This document shows, piece by piece, positions 9,795 through 22,342 of a stretch of 64,000 nucleotides of DNA; the stretch's first letter is position 1, and every line of letters starts with the position of its first letter. Both the position numbers and the translations under genes were made by a program. The stretch comes from Cokeromyces recurvatus. Its lineage: Eukaryota > Mucoromycota > Mucoromycetes > Mucorales > Mucoraceae. The DNA lies in the NCBI RefSeq assembly GCF_025118155.1, contig NW_026251396.1, positions 578,501 to 642,500 of the forward strand, read 5' to 3'. The notes under the pieces were generated by a model, which searched no databases, was not told where the DNA came from, and saw only the letters and a program-made list of their open reading frames with translations.

Positions 9795-10453
9795 CATTTT
9801 ATTTATTTATCTATTTATCTAATCTATTACTTACTTTTTAGATAAAAAGTCGCGAGTCATACCTCCTAAGTAATGACGAAGAAATAAACCACGTATAGGG
9901 TGCTGAACACCTTTTACCATTTCTATCATATCATTTAGAACTTCAGATATGGGAGGTGAATCTTCTAGACTCAAATAAATAGACCCGACTGTGATCATCA
10001 AATAAAGGCGTGGAATAATATTACTAGCATATTGAACGATTTCATAAAGATCTCCAAGATGATACTGACCTGATCTATGTGCTTCTAAAAGATAGCTTGT
10101 CAAATAGCACATGGCATCGAATACAGTTATATCTATAAAAAGTAAAGTTAGAATACACGAATTATTATTATTATTATTTCTGTTATCGTTGTTGGAATAT
10201 TTCATGTTTGTCACATTACATAGCTCATGATAATTTTTAGGGGACAATGAAGATGTACGCAACTCAGCTAGCATACTTGAACAGTGTTTGATACCATCCA
10301 TAAGTCGATTTTTATCCTATCAATTAGATCATCCACTTAATACAAATCGTTTGAAATAAACAATACACTTACGAGGTATTTCTTCATAAGTTTAAATTGT
10401 ATATTAACCTTTGAAAGAGCTACCTTTAAGCATTGAGATTCAACGTCATTCAT
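7426..10453 (-). CDS. VPS35: Retromer subunit Vps35
   Basis: Nine exons (10373-10453, 10220-10316, 9835-10132, 9544-9748, 9407-9490, 9121-9324, 8543-9070, 7685-8464, 7426-7626) join in frame to 825 residues, close to human VPS35 (796). Diagnostic segments are [30 protein letters not shown] at residues 100-109 (the PRLYL motif that contacts Vps26), [69 protein letters not shown] and [18 protein letters not shown]. Vps35 is the alpha-solenoid scaffold of the cargo-recognition trimer Vps26-Vps29-Vps35, which recycles receptors from endosomes to the Golgi. One intron (10133-10219, 87 nt) has no stop and a length divisible by three. A lineage-specific Lys/Asn-rich insert lies between the [10 protein letters not shown] and TKMTTLFHF segments. 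The exon 6 donor could be GTAGTA or GTAATG; I chose the latter. Confidence 0.95.
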
Positions 10454-11126
10454 TACAATTATTTGAGAAGAAGGGAAAAAAAAAAAAAGTAAAAATTAAT
10501 GCAACTATTCTCCAAATTTTAAGGTTTATTTTTTACTTTTTATTTTATTTTTTATTTTTTTTTATCAATTAGGCACTAAAAAAGTCACAACAGTGTATGT
10601 AGTAGACAAGTTTGTTGTTATACTATGTATATAATGATCGTTTTATAGTATACACATTATATTGTTTGTAAAAGATAGAGATATTCTTTTTGTATACATA
10701 TTATATTGAAAGAATGGTTGTAAATTCATTATTTTTTGTTGACTTTTCTCAAGCATATATGTATAACTTGGTCTTTTAACTTGTGTTAGAAATGACTAAT
10801 ATATTGTAAAGGTTCAAGGAAAAGACAAATAAATAAATAAATAAATAGAGATTTCTCACATGATAATACGTCTTCTTTTAGAATAAAAGTTATAAATTCA
10901 TGAGTCGTAAAAGATCTTAGTAATAAGAATAATACTACCTTTGTCTCACTAATAAGCATAATCATAATAATAAAAATTGTACGTCACGTATAAACCTAGC
11001 TTTTTTTTTTTTTTCTTTATTCATATAAATACATATACATACATACATACATACATAACATATATACATACATACATACATATAAAAGGCAAAAAAAGTA
11101 AAATTGTATATTTATGCCTGTATAAT
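10454..11126. other. Divergent spacer between VPS35 and MAD3
   Basis: No gene is seen. The DNA is AT-rich with short TAAA, CATA and poly-T repeats. It must contain both promoters. The open frame that extends the Mad3 reading upstream of 11127 is repeat-derived. Confidence 0.5.
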
Positions 11127-12871
11127 ATGGATAATTCGCCATCAAATGCATTAAGTGAAGAAGAACGTAAAAGGCTAATCGAGTTAATCCCAGAAGTAGG
11201 TGACCTTGATCCCTATAAAGAAAATATTCGACCTCGTCGTAATGGTCGATCTGTCGCTGCCTTAACAACTTTATTCGAACGTACAGCTTCTGAACGACAA
11301 GTGAAACTGGAGGAAGGTCATCTCTATTTCCAAGAACTAATTGATAACATTGATGAACAAGATGATCCCTTGCAGATCTATGTTGATTATATTCGTTGGA
11401 CTATAGAAATGTATCCAGAAGGTCATACTATTGAATCAAATCTAATTGGACTTCTCAAAGAAGCTACAAATCGTTTTGTAACCGACAGAAGGTATAAAAA
11501 TGATCCACGGTATCTGAAAATTTGGATGGAATATGCACAACTCATTACAGATCCAAGAGATATTTTTTTATATCTTATAAAACATGATGTCGGTCAATCG
11601 TTGGCCTTGTTTTATGAGGAATATGCAGCTTATTATGAAAAATTAAACAAGCAAGTATAGAATGATAATGACACTATTAAAAATGCTTACCTTTTTTTTT
11701 TTTTTTTTGTTATTCTTGTAGGATTGATCATGCAACTGAAGTATTTAAACTTGGTATAAATCAAGAAGCTGATCCCCTTAAAAGATTAAAAAGAAACTTT
11801 GGATTATTTAAAGCACGTGTTCAAGAAAAACAAGAAAGAGGAATGATTAAACAACCACAGATGGAGGCAAGAATACAGATGGAGTCTCTAAGAGCAACAG
11901 GGCATCGTACCATGTTGGGGCATAAATCGGACAGTAACTCACGCATCTCTTTACCTTCTAACATATATGCAGGCACTTCAGAAGCGACAAGATTGGGTCA
12001 AGGATCATCTCGAAGTCGGTCATCATCTAATAGTCGATTGGAATCATCAACTCCTTTTTCTGTTTTTGTGGATACAAGTCCTTCACAAGTCAGCATTTTA
12101 CCTACATCACCGTCTGAATCAACAACATTACATTTGACAGAACCATCATTTGCACGACGAGAAAATCAAAAACCCGTTGAAAAACTTGCAGGAGCAACAT
12201 TACCACAAGCTTCTATCCCACAACGCCCCATAGAGAAGTTTCAGGTCTACCAAGATCCACCAGAGCCTACAAGGAATCGTGTGGAACGTGCTGATATGCC
12301 GGGATTAACTATCTCTACTACCACTGGAGAATCATCGTTAGCAAAGATTCGTCGTCATCCTACAGCTGATATTCAAATTAAACGAAAACCACCGCCAGTT
12401 ATAGAAGTCGACCAGCAACTAATAAATAGATTCGATTATAGTTGTAACTTCTATCTATCATCACAAAATTCCAAGGGCGAAAAAGAATATATTGCAGTTC
12501 GTATTGAGCAAAAAGAAGAGATGAGTTTTGAGGAAGTTCGAGCTAAACGTATTCAACACGTGGAACAAATCATTGCTTCGCGACTAGAGCGTAAAGGTAA
12601 AGAACGTGAAAGACAAGTTGATTTAGAAAACTCTATAGCCAAACGTAGTAGAATGGATAGTACATCAGAATTCATACGACATAATCAGTCGTTGGAGGCG
12701 GATCAACCTGTACCAGAATTAACAGCAGAAACATTAGCAGCTATGGATGCAGTGGATGCATTATATGGAAAACATCAACAAGATTATACCAACGATGAAG
12801 ATTTGACGTGGACTAATGAATTTCAAAGATTTGAGAAAATTTATCGTCCTCCAGTTAATGAGAATGAATAA
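11127..12871 (+). CDS. MAD3: Spindle checkpoint protein Mad3/BubR1-like (no kinase domain)
   Basis: Two exons (11127-11650, 11722-12871) encode 557 residues. The start at 11127 (MDNSPSNALSEEERKR) is preferred over an upstream frame that reads only repeats. A KEN box lies at residues 31-33 (DPYKENIRP), the APC/C-Cdc20 pseudosubstrate motif. Residues about 60-200 form the Mad3/Bub1 homology region 1, a TPR fold, with DPLQIYVDYIRWTIEMYP, YLKIWMEYAQLITDPRDI and SLALFYEEYAAYYEKLNK continuing across the intron into IDHATEVFKLGIN. Near residues 400-440 the MSFEEVRAKR segment resembles the Bub3-binding GLEBS region. No kinase domain follows, so this is Mad3-type, not Bub1. It inhibits APC/C-Cdc20 in the mitotic checkpoint complex. 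The intron appears to use a GC donor (GCAAGT at 11651); no GT donor nearby restores the frame. Confidence 0.92.
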
Positions 12872-13538
12872 GAAGAATCTCATTCACTTTATATATATAC
12901 ATATATATATATATTATAATAATAAGGATAAATTATAAACGGGCAAATATACGTTTTATGTATATGATATCAAAATAAATATGCGATAACTACCTGTTAT
13001 ATTATTTTATACATTAATTTACGAATATAACTGAAGGGAAACAAGGAATTAACTAAATGTATTCAATAAACTTTTATGTCTATTTTATGGTATTTATATA
13101 AAAGACTATTTCCTACATATTTTTTTTAATGTATTATGTATATTTATATATATATATTATCTTTTATCTTTTGTATAAACAAAAAATAATCATATATCAT
13201 ATAACCCTTATAATAGTGTTTCAATGTAAATACAGTTCTAATATCTAATTTATTTATTTCTTTTAGCGAAAAGGAAAAGGAAAAAGATGAAGCGGTTTGT
13301 TTTCTATATAAGCATATATAGTCTTACCCATACATAGTATTATAGATATGACTCTCTACCTTATTAAAAAGGGTAATTTGCTTCTAATAATATATATGTA
13401 TATGTTCTAAAATATTCATCTTATTATACAGTTTAATAGGTCAATTGTTTTTTCTTAAACTTACTAATGATTATATAGGTTATAGGAGATTACGATATCA
13501 GTGTTATAGACTAACATGATATGATACAATACTTATAC

Positions 13539-13574
<36 letters not shown>

Positions 13575-15418
13575 GTATTTGTATATACTACTCTAATAGG
13601 AGCAAATGATTTAGAAGTTTTATATATAGGATAACTTTACCGTAATATAATATCTCAAAAAGATATTTTCCATAATATTGAAATAGAATGAGTACAGCAG
13701 CATTAATTGAAGATTAGTAAGGAATCAGACAGACTTTTAATTCTATTTAGCAATGAAGTTCTAGCAATGAGAAGTAGAATGTGATTCAATGTTAGTAGAA
13801 GATGGGCATTTATTATTTTTGATAATAACCATTATTTAAATTTTATAAAAACAGTTTGAAAATACATATCTTTGAATAATTTCAGTCAATATAAATGCTA
13901 TCTTAATTATTATATATCAGTATTTACTAGAATGCCTCTGGTCAAACTCGATATATTCACTTATATATTTAGATGGTCCTATTATGGCTTAAACATAGTC
14001 TGTTGTTCATCATTTTTAAATATATATAACTACCCAAATACTTGACCAGCTGTTAATATCAGTATCTACATTGAAAACTTGAATGCAATTCAATATCCTT
14101 CGCTCAATTAGCACCTAATTTAGTCATGTCGCCTATGATACATAAGAATATGTTAATATTTCAAGCTTACTTTTCCTTTTTCATTCTTTAAATATGTCAA
14201 AAAATATCCTGATGCCTAAATTATTATATTCTGTTTAGTTCTCTAAGAGCTGTTCTCAATAGTATAAAATTTTCCAAGGCATCCCCTTAGGTTCGTTATA
14301 CCTCATAATTAAAAAAGTATTAATAGCCATTTCTTCCACTTTTTATTGGTTTATCTACTATTTAAAACAGTTTTGGTGAAAAAAAAAATGCACTATTTCA
14401 AATTGCTTTCAACTTACCTCTCCCTTATCTTTTTATTAAATATATCCTTTGGTTACCCATGATGATAAGAACTAAATGTAATTATGTGTTTACATTGAAG
14501 ACTTGATTAGCTCCCTCCTTGCTAGCCTCAACATAATTTATTACTCAAAGTCTATTTTCACTTGAACTGCTTTATTTCCTGTCTATATCATATGTATAAC
14601 TTATAATATTGATCTTAAATGATTAAAATTTCTCCGTCGTTCCTCCTAAATATAATTTTTTTTTAATTACTTCAAATAGTATTGTCGTACTATTTATACC
14701 GTCTAATGATAGGTATATTATTGAGTAATTTAAACTGACTGATTTATAATAGTATCACCTTTTACTGTTCAATCCTAGATGCTGGTTACTCAACTTCTCT
14801 ATACTATGATTGATCACTTGATGAACTCGGTTTATGCTCTAACTTTCATTTTGTTTCTCTCTCTCTCTTTCTCTCTCTTTCTTTCTCTTTCTTTCTCTTT
14901 CTCTCGCTTTGTTATATAATATCTGACTTATGCAGAGTTGTTTATTTAAGATATTGTATACTTATAATAAATTAAAAGGAAAAAGGTGATCGTACGAATA
15001 ATATCCTAAAATAGTTTATATGTTACTAAAATAATCTGGGTTTTTATGAATGCATGTGCAGGATTAAAAAAAAGGGGGGGTAGACTATTGCTTCGATGAT
15101 TTCAAATCAAGTAGTGGAAAGAAAGTAAACAGTATAATCATAATATTAAACTTTATGTATTGAAAAGAAGAAAGCATGATATATGCATAATATAGCACAT
15201 ATTTGTATATGCATCTTTATTAAATAATGTTACATATTACAGTTTAAAGATGCTACTCTTTCACGTGGAAGTTATGTAACTTGCAGCAGTAGTATTTTAT
15301 TTTATTTTATTATATTTTTTTTGGAAAACATCATATGAAACAATAGAGTCTATATAAAAAGGCAACATCCTAATTTTATATTTCTCTTTTCTTTTCTTCC
15401 TTAAATTTATAGCATTAT
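12872..15418. other. Gene-poor AT-rich region
   Basis: No convincing coding sequence, RNA gene or repeat copy is seen in 2.5 kb. Features are simple repeats: (AT)n then (GTAT)n around 13540-13576 and a CT-rich polypyrimidine tract at about 14847-14906. A GGGGGGG run lies at about 15073, some 340 bp before the next gene. Confidence 0.5.
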
Positions 15419-16412
15419 ATGTCTTCATTAGTTACTCTAGTTTTAAATAATACTGACAAAATACCTATAGTAGGTTCATCTATTCATCAAGTCACAACAA
15501 GGTATTATCTAAGAAATCATCAGCAGGATCTGGTCGAAACACCTCCACCTCCCTATGAAAAGGAACCTACCCATTCACGATTTTCGCAAATCTCAGATTA
15601 TGTATGGAAAAGAGCAAGCATGAGCACGACGATGACGACAACGGTTGAAGAACCTTTAATAGAAATAACTCTTAATAAAAAGCAGATTGGAGAAGGGATA
15701 TCATTAATACAGATGGCAACTGAAATGAATAGTCATGGAAAAAACAAAGAAATTTCAATTGATTTATATATGATGGGACTTGATAAAATTTTAACTTCAT
15801 TGCCAAGTATGATATATACACGTTTTTTATTTGCTTAAGTATAATACTTATTCATTTATATAGTCAATTCTGATCCTGTATTAAAATCAAGCTTAGAAAA
15901 AAAGCTTTCCGAATTCAAAAAGAGAGCTGGGCTTTTGCTTGCAGAAGATACTAAAAAGAAATTAACAGAAAAAGAAAAAAGAGAAGCCCTTGGTGGCCTT
16001 TCCGAGCTGATTGTTCAAACTTCTATACTTATTGCAGTAGAAATAAAGAAAAGCCCAATTCCAGGTAAATACATCTGTATTAATATTAATCTAGTTAATA
16101 ATAATTTTTTTTTAAAAAAAAAATAAAGGTATTATGGCTAAATGTTTACAACTAACAAAATATGGATTAATAAAACTCGATGAAATTTGCTCTATTCGAG
16201 AAAGAGCAGCTAATATTACACATTATGGTATTGCTAAAGCCATCGAAATAGACCAACATTATGAGATTCATCAAATTTTTGCTGAAGTCTTCTATACAGC
16301 TTGTACTGCAATTTTAAAGGCAGGAATTGCATATGCAGAACATGATCAAAATGAAAATCAGGAGAGACATAAACAAGTATTACAACAGGAATCATCTGCT
16401 GTAATTGCTTAG
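15419..16412 (+). CDS. MIT-domain-like protein with a PPPPY motif
   Basis: Three exons (15419-15806, 15864-16064, 16129-16412) join in frame to 290 residues. From about residue 90, GEGISLIQMATEMNSHGKNKEISIDLYMMGLDKILTSL and, after the intron, DPVLKSSLEKKLSEFKKRAGLLL follow the three-helix MIT pattern found in proteins that bind ESCRT-III tails (Vps4, spartin, spastin). Upstream, ETPPPPYEKEP contains a PPxY motif, a ligand for WW domains such as those of Rsp5/Nedd4 ubiquitin ligases. The C-terminal half (SELIVQTSILIAVEIKKSP, AKAIEIDQHYEIHQIF) is helical and unrecognised; its place after MIT recalls spartin's senescence domain, but I cannot confirm that. A role in endosomal sorting is inference from MIT plus PPxY. 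Confidence 0.75.
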
Positions 16413-17677
16413 CGAATAAAAAAAAAATACCCTCATTTGATATTCACATATGCATTCATTATTACCCATTCATTTTTAAATTCAATTATTATTATTACTA
16501 TAAAATTATTATTATTATTATTATTTTACAGCTTGTTTATCGCTATATACAATCCTTCTCATTTCTCCTTATATAAAGGAAGCGATAGTACTTGGTCTCT
16601 TTTCTATTACTATCATTCTTGTTATAAAGTTTATTTTACAGGTTTTATAAATAAATATGTATTTATTTTATTATGTAGACAAATAAAGACATGATGTTGA
16701 TGAAAAGTTGCTCGCTTTCGGGATAATATGTTCTTCGTACTCAACCTCGGATGATACTGTTCGGTATTCATCTATAGATAAAAGGGAAAGTAAACATACC
16801 GATATGGAGTGATGTAACAAGTAGTACTATACGCTATACTCTGATGGCGAAGAAACTTTATTTTTTTCACTTGTTTTTTTTTTCTTCTTTTAAAGGAGAG
16901 CGTACTGCTGTAGGATAGTTAACTATTCATATTTGTGAAGCTCAGAGATGTGCAGAATATTATTATACAGAGATTTGAAGTATATAATAGTTTATATGTA
17001 TGCGTTTCAAAGGTTTTGCTTCCCTTTTTTGCTAAATATTTTAGTATGTGTCTCAACAAAGAAAGTTTATAAACCCTCCATGTATTTTTTTTTCTAGAAT
17101 TGTTTGCTGATCCAGGAAGGCAAATACTGATGAATGTGAAATTGTTTATTCCTAATAAAATTGACGAGTAAATATATGCAAATGGACAATATAGAAAAAA
17201 AAAAGGCTGCCACTATAGACAGCAGTATAGTTTTGAAATATTAAGTAACTCTTTTGTACAATATCATTTCATTAATATGAAAGATAAAAGCCAAGAATTG
17301 TATGGTGATTACTAAACAATAGATAAACTCTATACATACCCATTTTATCATATTTATACAAAATCCTGCATTTTAAAAATATAAAAAAATTGGCAAGAGT
17401 AAAATCATGTTTACTATCGACTACTAATAAAAAAATTCTATGGAACTAATGCAAGCATATAAATGATAGTGACTATGTGAATGGGGGGAGGATCGGCTAA
17501 GCAACAACTAAAAAGAAGTAGGATTCATGAATTGTGAATACGACTTCATTTTTGAATCAAGTGACTTTATTTTTAATCAAACATTAAACTTCAAAACTGC
17601 GACTTTACTTTTTGAAATAACTGCCTTCTTTTTTATTTTTATTTTTATTTTTTTTTTTTTAAAAAATAATAATAATA
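16413..17677. other. Intergenic region upstream of the BSD gene
   Basis: No gene is seen; the open frame near 16437 reads simple repeats. A GGGGGGAGG motif lies at 17483-17491, about 190 bp upstream of the next start, and a poly-T run at about 17650-17660 directly precedes it. Confidence 0.5.
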
Positions 17678-19011
17678 ATGGATGATATGTATCAATATGC
17701 TGCTTCGGCAGTCAATAGTAATAATAAAGACCAGAATATTTCTCAAGTATCTGAAGAAGAAGATGTTATTATAAAGGCCTTTAATAATATAGGTTGGGGT
17801 AAAAAATGGTCAAGTTGGGTAGATACAGTTAAAAAGCAGGTAAACAAATATAAATTATTATTGCTTATAATTTACATTCAATTTAGAGCGAAGCTTTTGT
17901 TGAAGGAACAAAAAGAGATCTTCAGGAAATTGCACAGGTTTTAATTGAAGATGCTGATGAAGAAGAAGAAGAAGAAAGAGATGATGATCACGAAACGGAA
18001 AAGAACGACAAAAGAGGAAATTCAATAAATGAAAATGAAGAGCACACTACAGCTCTTGATACCATTCGTGAAAACCTTGGTAAAATTAATACAAAAAATT
18101 TCATTAGCTTACGTGATGGTTTAGTGCAAACACTGAATCAAACTTTGCCAAGTCAAATAACTTCAGTTAAATTACCAGAAAATATGGATTTAACACAATT
18201 AAAAGAAGAATTAACGAATGGTACACGGTCAGCAGAACATTACCTTCAAAAATTTGGTGCTGATGTTATTTCTACTTTGAAGAATACGGTAACTGTTCTA
18301 GCACCTGAAGAACAAGAACAGAAGACGTCTACTAGTACTGATAGTATTAAGACAACACCACGCATATAGTAAGTTATGTTGTCGATGATTATATATAGCT
18401 ACTAACTTAATTTTTTTAATAGTGCTACACGCAAAGATGGCTTAATTGCAAAGATGCAAATGAATGAAAACACATATTTGAAAGATCCTGAGTTTTCAAA
18501 GACAAACTATGAACAAGAAAAGAAAGTGTTTGATACCTTTAACTCAAGCTTTAGTATTGAAGAATATACAGAAGAAATTGCACAATTACTCAATGACTAT
18601 CCAGACTTAAGAGAAATGATGGATAAATTAGTCCCTATTCAAGTTAGCTATGCGTTATTTTGGCAAAGATATTTCTATCATGCTTGGAAAATTGAACAAG
18701 ATGAACAAAAGAGACAATTAATTGTTAAACAACAAGAGACAGATGAAGAAGCTGATTTTAAATGGGATTCTGATGATGAAGACCCTGCATCTATAAACGA
18801 TGATAATAAATCAAGCGATACCAAAGTAGATGAGAACAAAACAAGGGATTATTTAGCAAACAATCTTGCAGAAGACACAGATGATTTTAGCCATATATCT
18901 TCTACTAGCACTTCTTCACCTTTAAAGGCAACTTCCCAAGCTGAAGATGATTGGATTAAAGCTGAAAAGAAGAAATCTGATGAAGAAGATAGTGACAGTG
19001 ACTGGGAATAG
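17678..19011 (+). CDS. BSD-domain protein (BSDC1-like)
   Basis: Three exons (17678-17839, 17887-18368, 18423-19011) join in frame to 410 residues. The N-terminus contains GWGKKWSSWVDTVKKQSEAF, like the short amphipathic segments of BSD/synapse-associated proteins. An acidic stretch of Glu and Asp follows. The BSD domain lies at about residues 225-290: SFSIEEYTEEIAQLL, YPDLREMMDKLVP, then VSYALFWQRYFYHAW with the characteristic aromatic FW-x-RYF pattern. The C-terminus is Asp/Ser/Glu-rich and ends in DSDSDWE. BSD domains occur in TFIIH p62, DOS2-like proteins and BSDC1; the architecture here fits the last two better than TFIIH. The cellular role is not established, though DOS2 relatives have been tied to ubiquitin and heterochromatin regulation. 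Confidence 0.82.
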
Positions 19012-19094
19012 TTTTCATTATTGCTGCATATTTGTAATTTAAATGTCAGTTTTGTTCTTTTTTTTTTTTTTTTCTATTAATTCGTAATTATAAC

Positions 19095-19807
19095 ATGAAA
19101 TCTATTGATTTACGAAACCATTGTGAATATTGTTTTAATGTATTGATTTCTTATCTCGAAAAGAAGTCAAGTCCAAAACCAAATTTTCCTAATGATAATT
19201 AGTAATTGTGTTTGATTATCTTTTCTTAAATATAAAATTTATGATCCTTTTAATTAGTCCTTTATTTGTAACTTGGCATAAAAGAACTAATGATGGTCAG
19301 TATCAATTAAGAGGCTGTATTGGTAATTTTAATCCAATGTCATTACATGAAGGTTTAAAAAAATATGCCTTGATAAGGTAAATAATTTGTAATTCAACAT
19401 GAATATTTTATACTTACTTTCTTTTTTAAATGAAATAATGAAGCGCGTTAAGAGATCAGCGTTTTAAACCAATTACACTTTCAGAGATCCCCTCGTTAAC
19501 ATGCGCAGTCTCACTGCTAACTAATTTTGAAATAGCAGATAATTATTTAGATTGGGAAATTGGCAAGCATGGCATTTGGATAGAATTTACTCAGCCCGAT
19601 GGACAAAAAGAAACGGCGACTTATTTACCTGAAGTGATGTCAGAACAAGGTTGGACAAAACAAGAAGCAATTAAATCGCTATTAAGGAAAGGAGGATATT
19701 ACAGTCGTATAACAGAAGATTATTGTAAAAATTTTATTATCCTTACCAGATATCAATCTGTAAAATGTGAAATTGGTTTTGATGGAGAAGTAATTCAACA
19801 TGAGTAA
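19095..19807 (+). CDS. AMMECR1-domain protein
   Basis: Three exons (19095-19201, 19258-19377, 19444-19807) join in frame to 196 residues, the usual length for fungal members. The N-terminal RNHCEYCFNVLISYLE, YPLFVTWHKR, the signature LRGCIGNF, LHEGLKKYALISALRDQRF, SLLTNFEIADNYLDWEIGKHGI, ATYLPEVMSEQGW and SLLRKGGY all match the AMMECR1 family, which occurs in archaea, bacteria and eukaryotes. LRGCIG is the best conserved motif and was proposed as an active or binding site. The biochemical function is not settled. The gene starts 84 bp after the BSD gene stop on the same strand, very close spacing, so its promoter must be short or shared with the end of that transcript. Confidence 0.93.
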
Positions 19808-20434
19808 ATTATATACATCTATATATATGTGTGTGTAGGTCATCTTGGATGATAAATAAATTGTTATATGTTAGTGGTTTATATTATGTATTATCTTAGA
19901 AAAAGAAATTGATTATAAGATTTTTGATCATCTAATATTTCTAACTGGTATTATATATGAAACAAATATATTCCTACTAACAGTTATCATGCACTAATAG
20001 TATTAGAACACTGTTAACTTCATACTCAAATTTAATACTTTTTTCATTCTCTTTTTTCTCAAATAAACTAGTACACATATTTTTTTTTTCCTGTTGCTAA
20101 TACTGATGTTATAAGAAAAAATAAGTGGCTAAAGATTGGCGTCATAATATTTCGATCTACAATCATTTTTTTTAATAATTCCTTTTGACCTATAGAAGAA
20201 CAACAGTATAATAATAACAGCAATAATTCTATATCTGATTTCGGAATAGGAATACTAACTTATTATATAGTATACTGGTATCATGGTATGATGATAAGAT
20301 AGTTGCGGTACAATATAATAAGTATAGTTATAATGTAAAATAAATTAAAACAACAGTTTTCTTGTCGTAAAGAGCACGACAGATGCAACAAGCTACTTTC
20401 TTAAATAACATTTACAGAAAAATATTAAAAAAGC
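19808..20434. other. Intergenic spacer
   Basis: No gene is seen. The DNA is AT-rich and unremarkable up to the tRNA gene. Confidence 0.5.
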
Positions 20435-20516
20435 CGTCGCCTGCAGGATTTGAACCTGCGCGGTCAGAGACCATTAGATTTCGAGTCTAACTCCTTAACC
20501 ACTCGGACAAAGCGAC
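20435..20516 (-). tRNA. tRNA-Ser, anticodon CGA
   Basis: On the minus strand the 82-nt sequence begins GTCGCTTTGTCCGAGTGG and ends AGGCGAC plus discriminator G. The acceptor arms pair across seven positions with one G-T. The D arm has the class II box A (GAGTGGTTAAGG). The anticodon arm is TTAGA-CTCGAAA-TCTAA with anticodon CGA, reading UCG. A variable arm (TGGTCTCTGACCGC) marks a class II serine tRNA, and the T arm is GCAGGTTCAAATCCTGC. No intron is present. A run of six T follows directly as the RNA polymerase III terminator. The CCA end is not encoded, as expected for a nuclear gene. Confidence 0.97.
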
Positions 20517-21898
20517 CTAATATTCGCCGATAAAAACAGACATTTCCATAACATCTTTTGAATAATTTGAAACACCGACAACCAATAATATTGCTTGGAA
20601 TTTGTGACGTATTCCCGTATTTTAACTGCTTTGGACGTTGATTTCAGAGGAATGATTATGAAATATATCATAGATCCCCATGAATCTTTAGTATTAGAGA
20701 TAACAATAAAGGATATATCAATTACAAAACTTTAAATAGCCATGAATTAGATATTGGGTATTTTATAACTATTCCTGGTTTTCCCTTTATTTTATTATTA
20801 ATGAGCATTTATAAATTATTTCAAATATTATTATTTTAGGTTTATTTTGTTGAGTTATTGTGAAAGTAGTTAAAAATATGAATTAAATCTTAGTTTTAAC
20901 ACAGAATATTTATTTAATATAGTCAATGTTTGTATCGTTATGGTACTTATTTATAACATAGATTGATTAGATAATAACAATAGATTTTGTACACATATAA
21001 TTATTATACTATTCTTATACTTCTTTACTGTTGACCAATTACTTGAGCTTGCTTTTCTATCTTATTTCTTTCTGTAATCTAATTTATATTGATAATACCT
21101 ATATTTGTATATCTTTCATCTACAATTTATATTTATCAGCAGAACGTTGATTTCATCCGAACTTGTTTAAATTAATGTTAGTGGTTAATGTAATAAATAC
21201 AAGCCATCTTATTTTCATTAAAATATATTAAAAATAACTTTAAGTGATTGTCACTAAATATACTTTATCAATAAATAGTATTAATATATCATCACAGAAA
21301 AGTATACAATGAATTATTTTCTGTACAAAATAACTCTCAAATAACTAACAGAACAAAAATATATGTATACATATATGTATATGAAATCTAAAAACTAATG
21401 AGTGAGGATAACCATCTGTAAATATGCCTCTTGATTCATCATTTGCTAATATTAATATATATTTAAATAACATAATCTTAATAAAGAAAAGAATGTATAT
21501 GCTTTTTTTAGAGCAAGTAAAATAGCATGAAGTTAGCAGAGCTAAAGTATTTGATTAGTCACAAACTTTGTCTACAGCTGATTTTTTCATCATAGTATTT
21601 GTTAAATTATTCAATGAAAAAGATTAGTAGTACAGCAAAGGTAGATAAGAGCTATTAAGATAAACATAACCACGCCCTTATTATATAGTATACAAAGTTA
21701 TTATAAGATTAATATATTTATATTATAAAGAATTATTTTAGCCTTTTTCTGAATAACAGCCAATTTTATAAGTAATTCCAAACATTTCATTACTATGCGT
21801 TTACCTTTATATGTACATAGCATATGGTAGCTCTTCATGTTTTATTCTTTTGATTTATATTGTAACTTAATTTTTCATCAGCATTTATAGAAGGTTTA
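20517..21898. other. AT-rich intergenic region
   Basis: No gene, repeat copy or RNA is seen in this 1.4 kb. Confidence 0.5.
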
Positions 21899-22342
21899 TT
21901 ATAATACTTGAAGAGTTGATTCAATATTATCAATAGACTGTTTGTTTTCTAATATTGACTTGCTCACTTTATCATTATTTTCAATTATCATAGCTTTCAT
22001 ATCAGGCATAGAATTTGATAATTTAATCAAATTATTCACATATTGACGTGCATCTTCTGAAGTATATTCACAATCATTTTTAAGATATTTTGATATTTCT
22101 CTTTCATTTTTAATTTCCTGATAGTATTCTTTATAATATTTAATAAGTTTATGTTAGCATAAGCTACTAATAAATGATTAGTTACCTTGATGTTGAAGAT
22201 GAATGTTTTCCTTTTGTATAAAATAATCAATGTCTAAATTTGTATTTGATTCAACGACGGTATTCAAGTCATTAATGATCGTTTGATAATCTAATGACGC
22301 ATCTGTCTTTTCAGATTTAGTCTTTTTAAAAAAAAACGACAT
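21899..22342 (-). CDS. Small coiled-coil protein, unrecognised
   Basis: Two exons (22186-22342, 21899-22128) join in frame to 128 residues. The first exon starts MSFFFKKTKSEKTD, and its 52 codons run into the second through a clean GT...AG intron. The protein is almost entirely helical by composition, rich in Asn, Glu, Lys, Ile and Leu, with heptad-like spacing in DYQTIINDLNTVV and the C-terminal KSILENKQSIDNIESTL. No membrane segment or known motif is visible. The size recalls subunits of small helical complexes (DASH, BLOC-1, BORC), but there is no specific match. Splicing restores a long frame across the intron, which supports its being a real gene. Confidence 0.6.

Noticed and set aside
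10977..11126. N-terminal extension of the Mad3 frame
   Set aside because: The extra 50 residues translate T-runs and (CATA)n repeats. The KEN box and conserved region lie just after the ATG at 11127.
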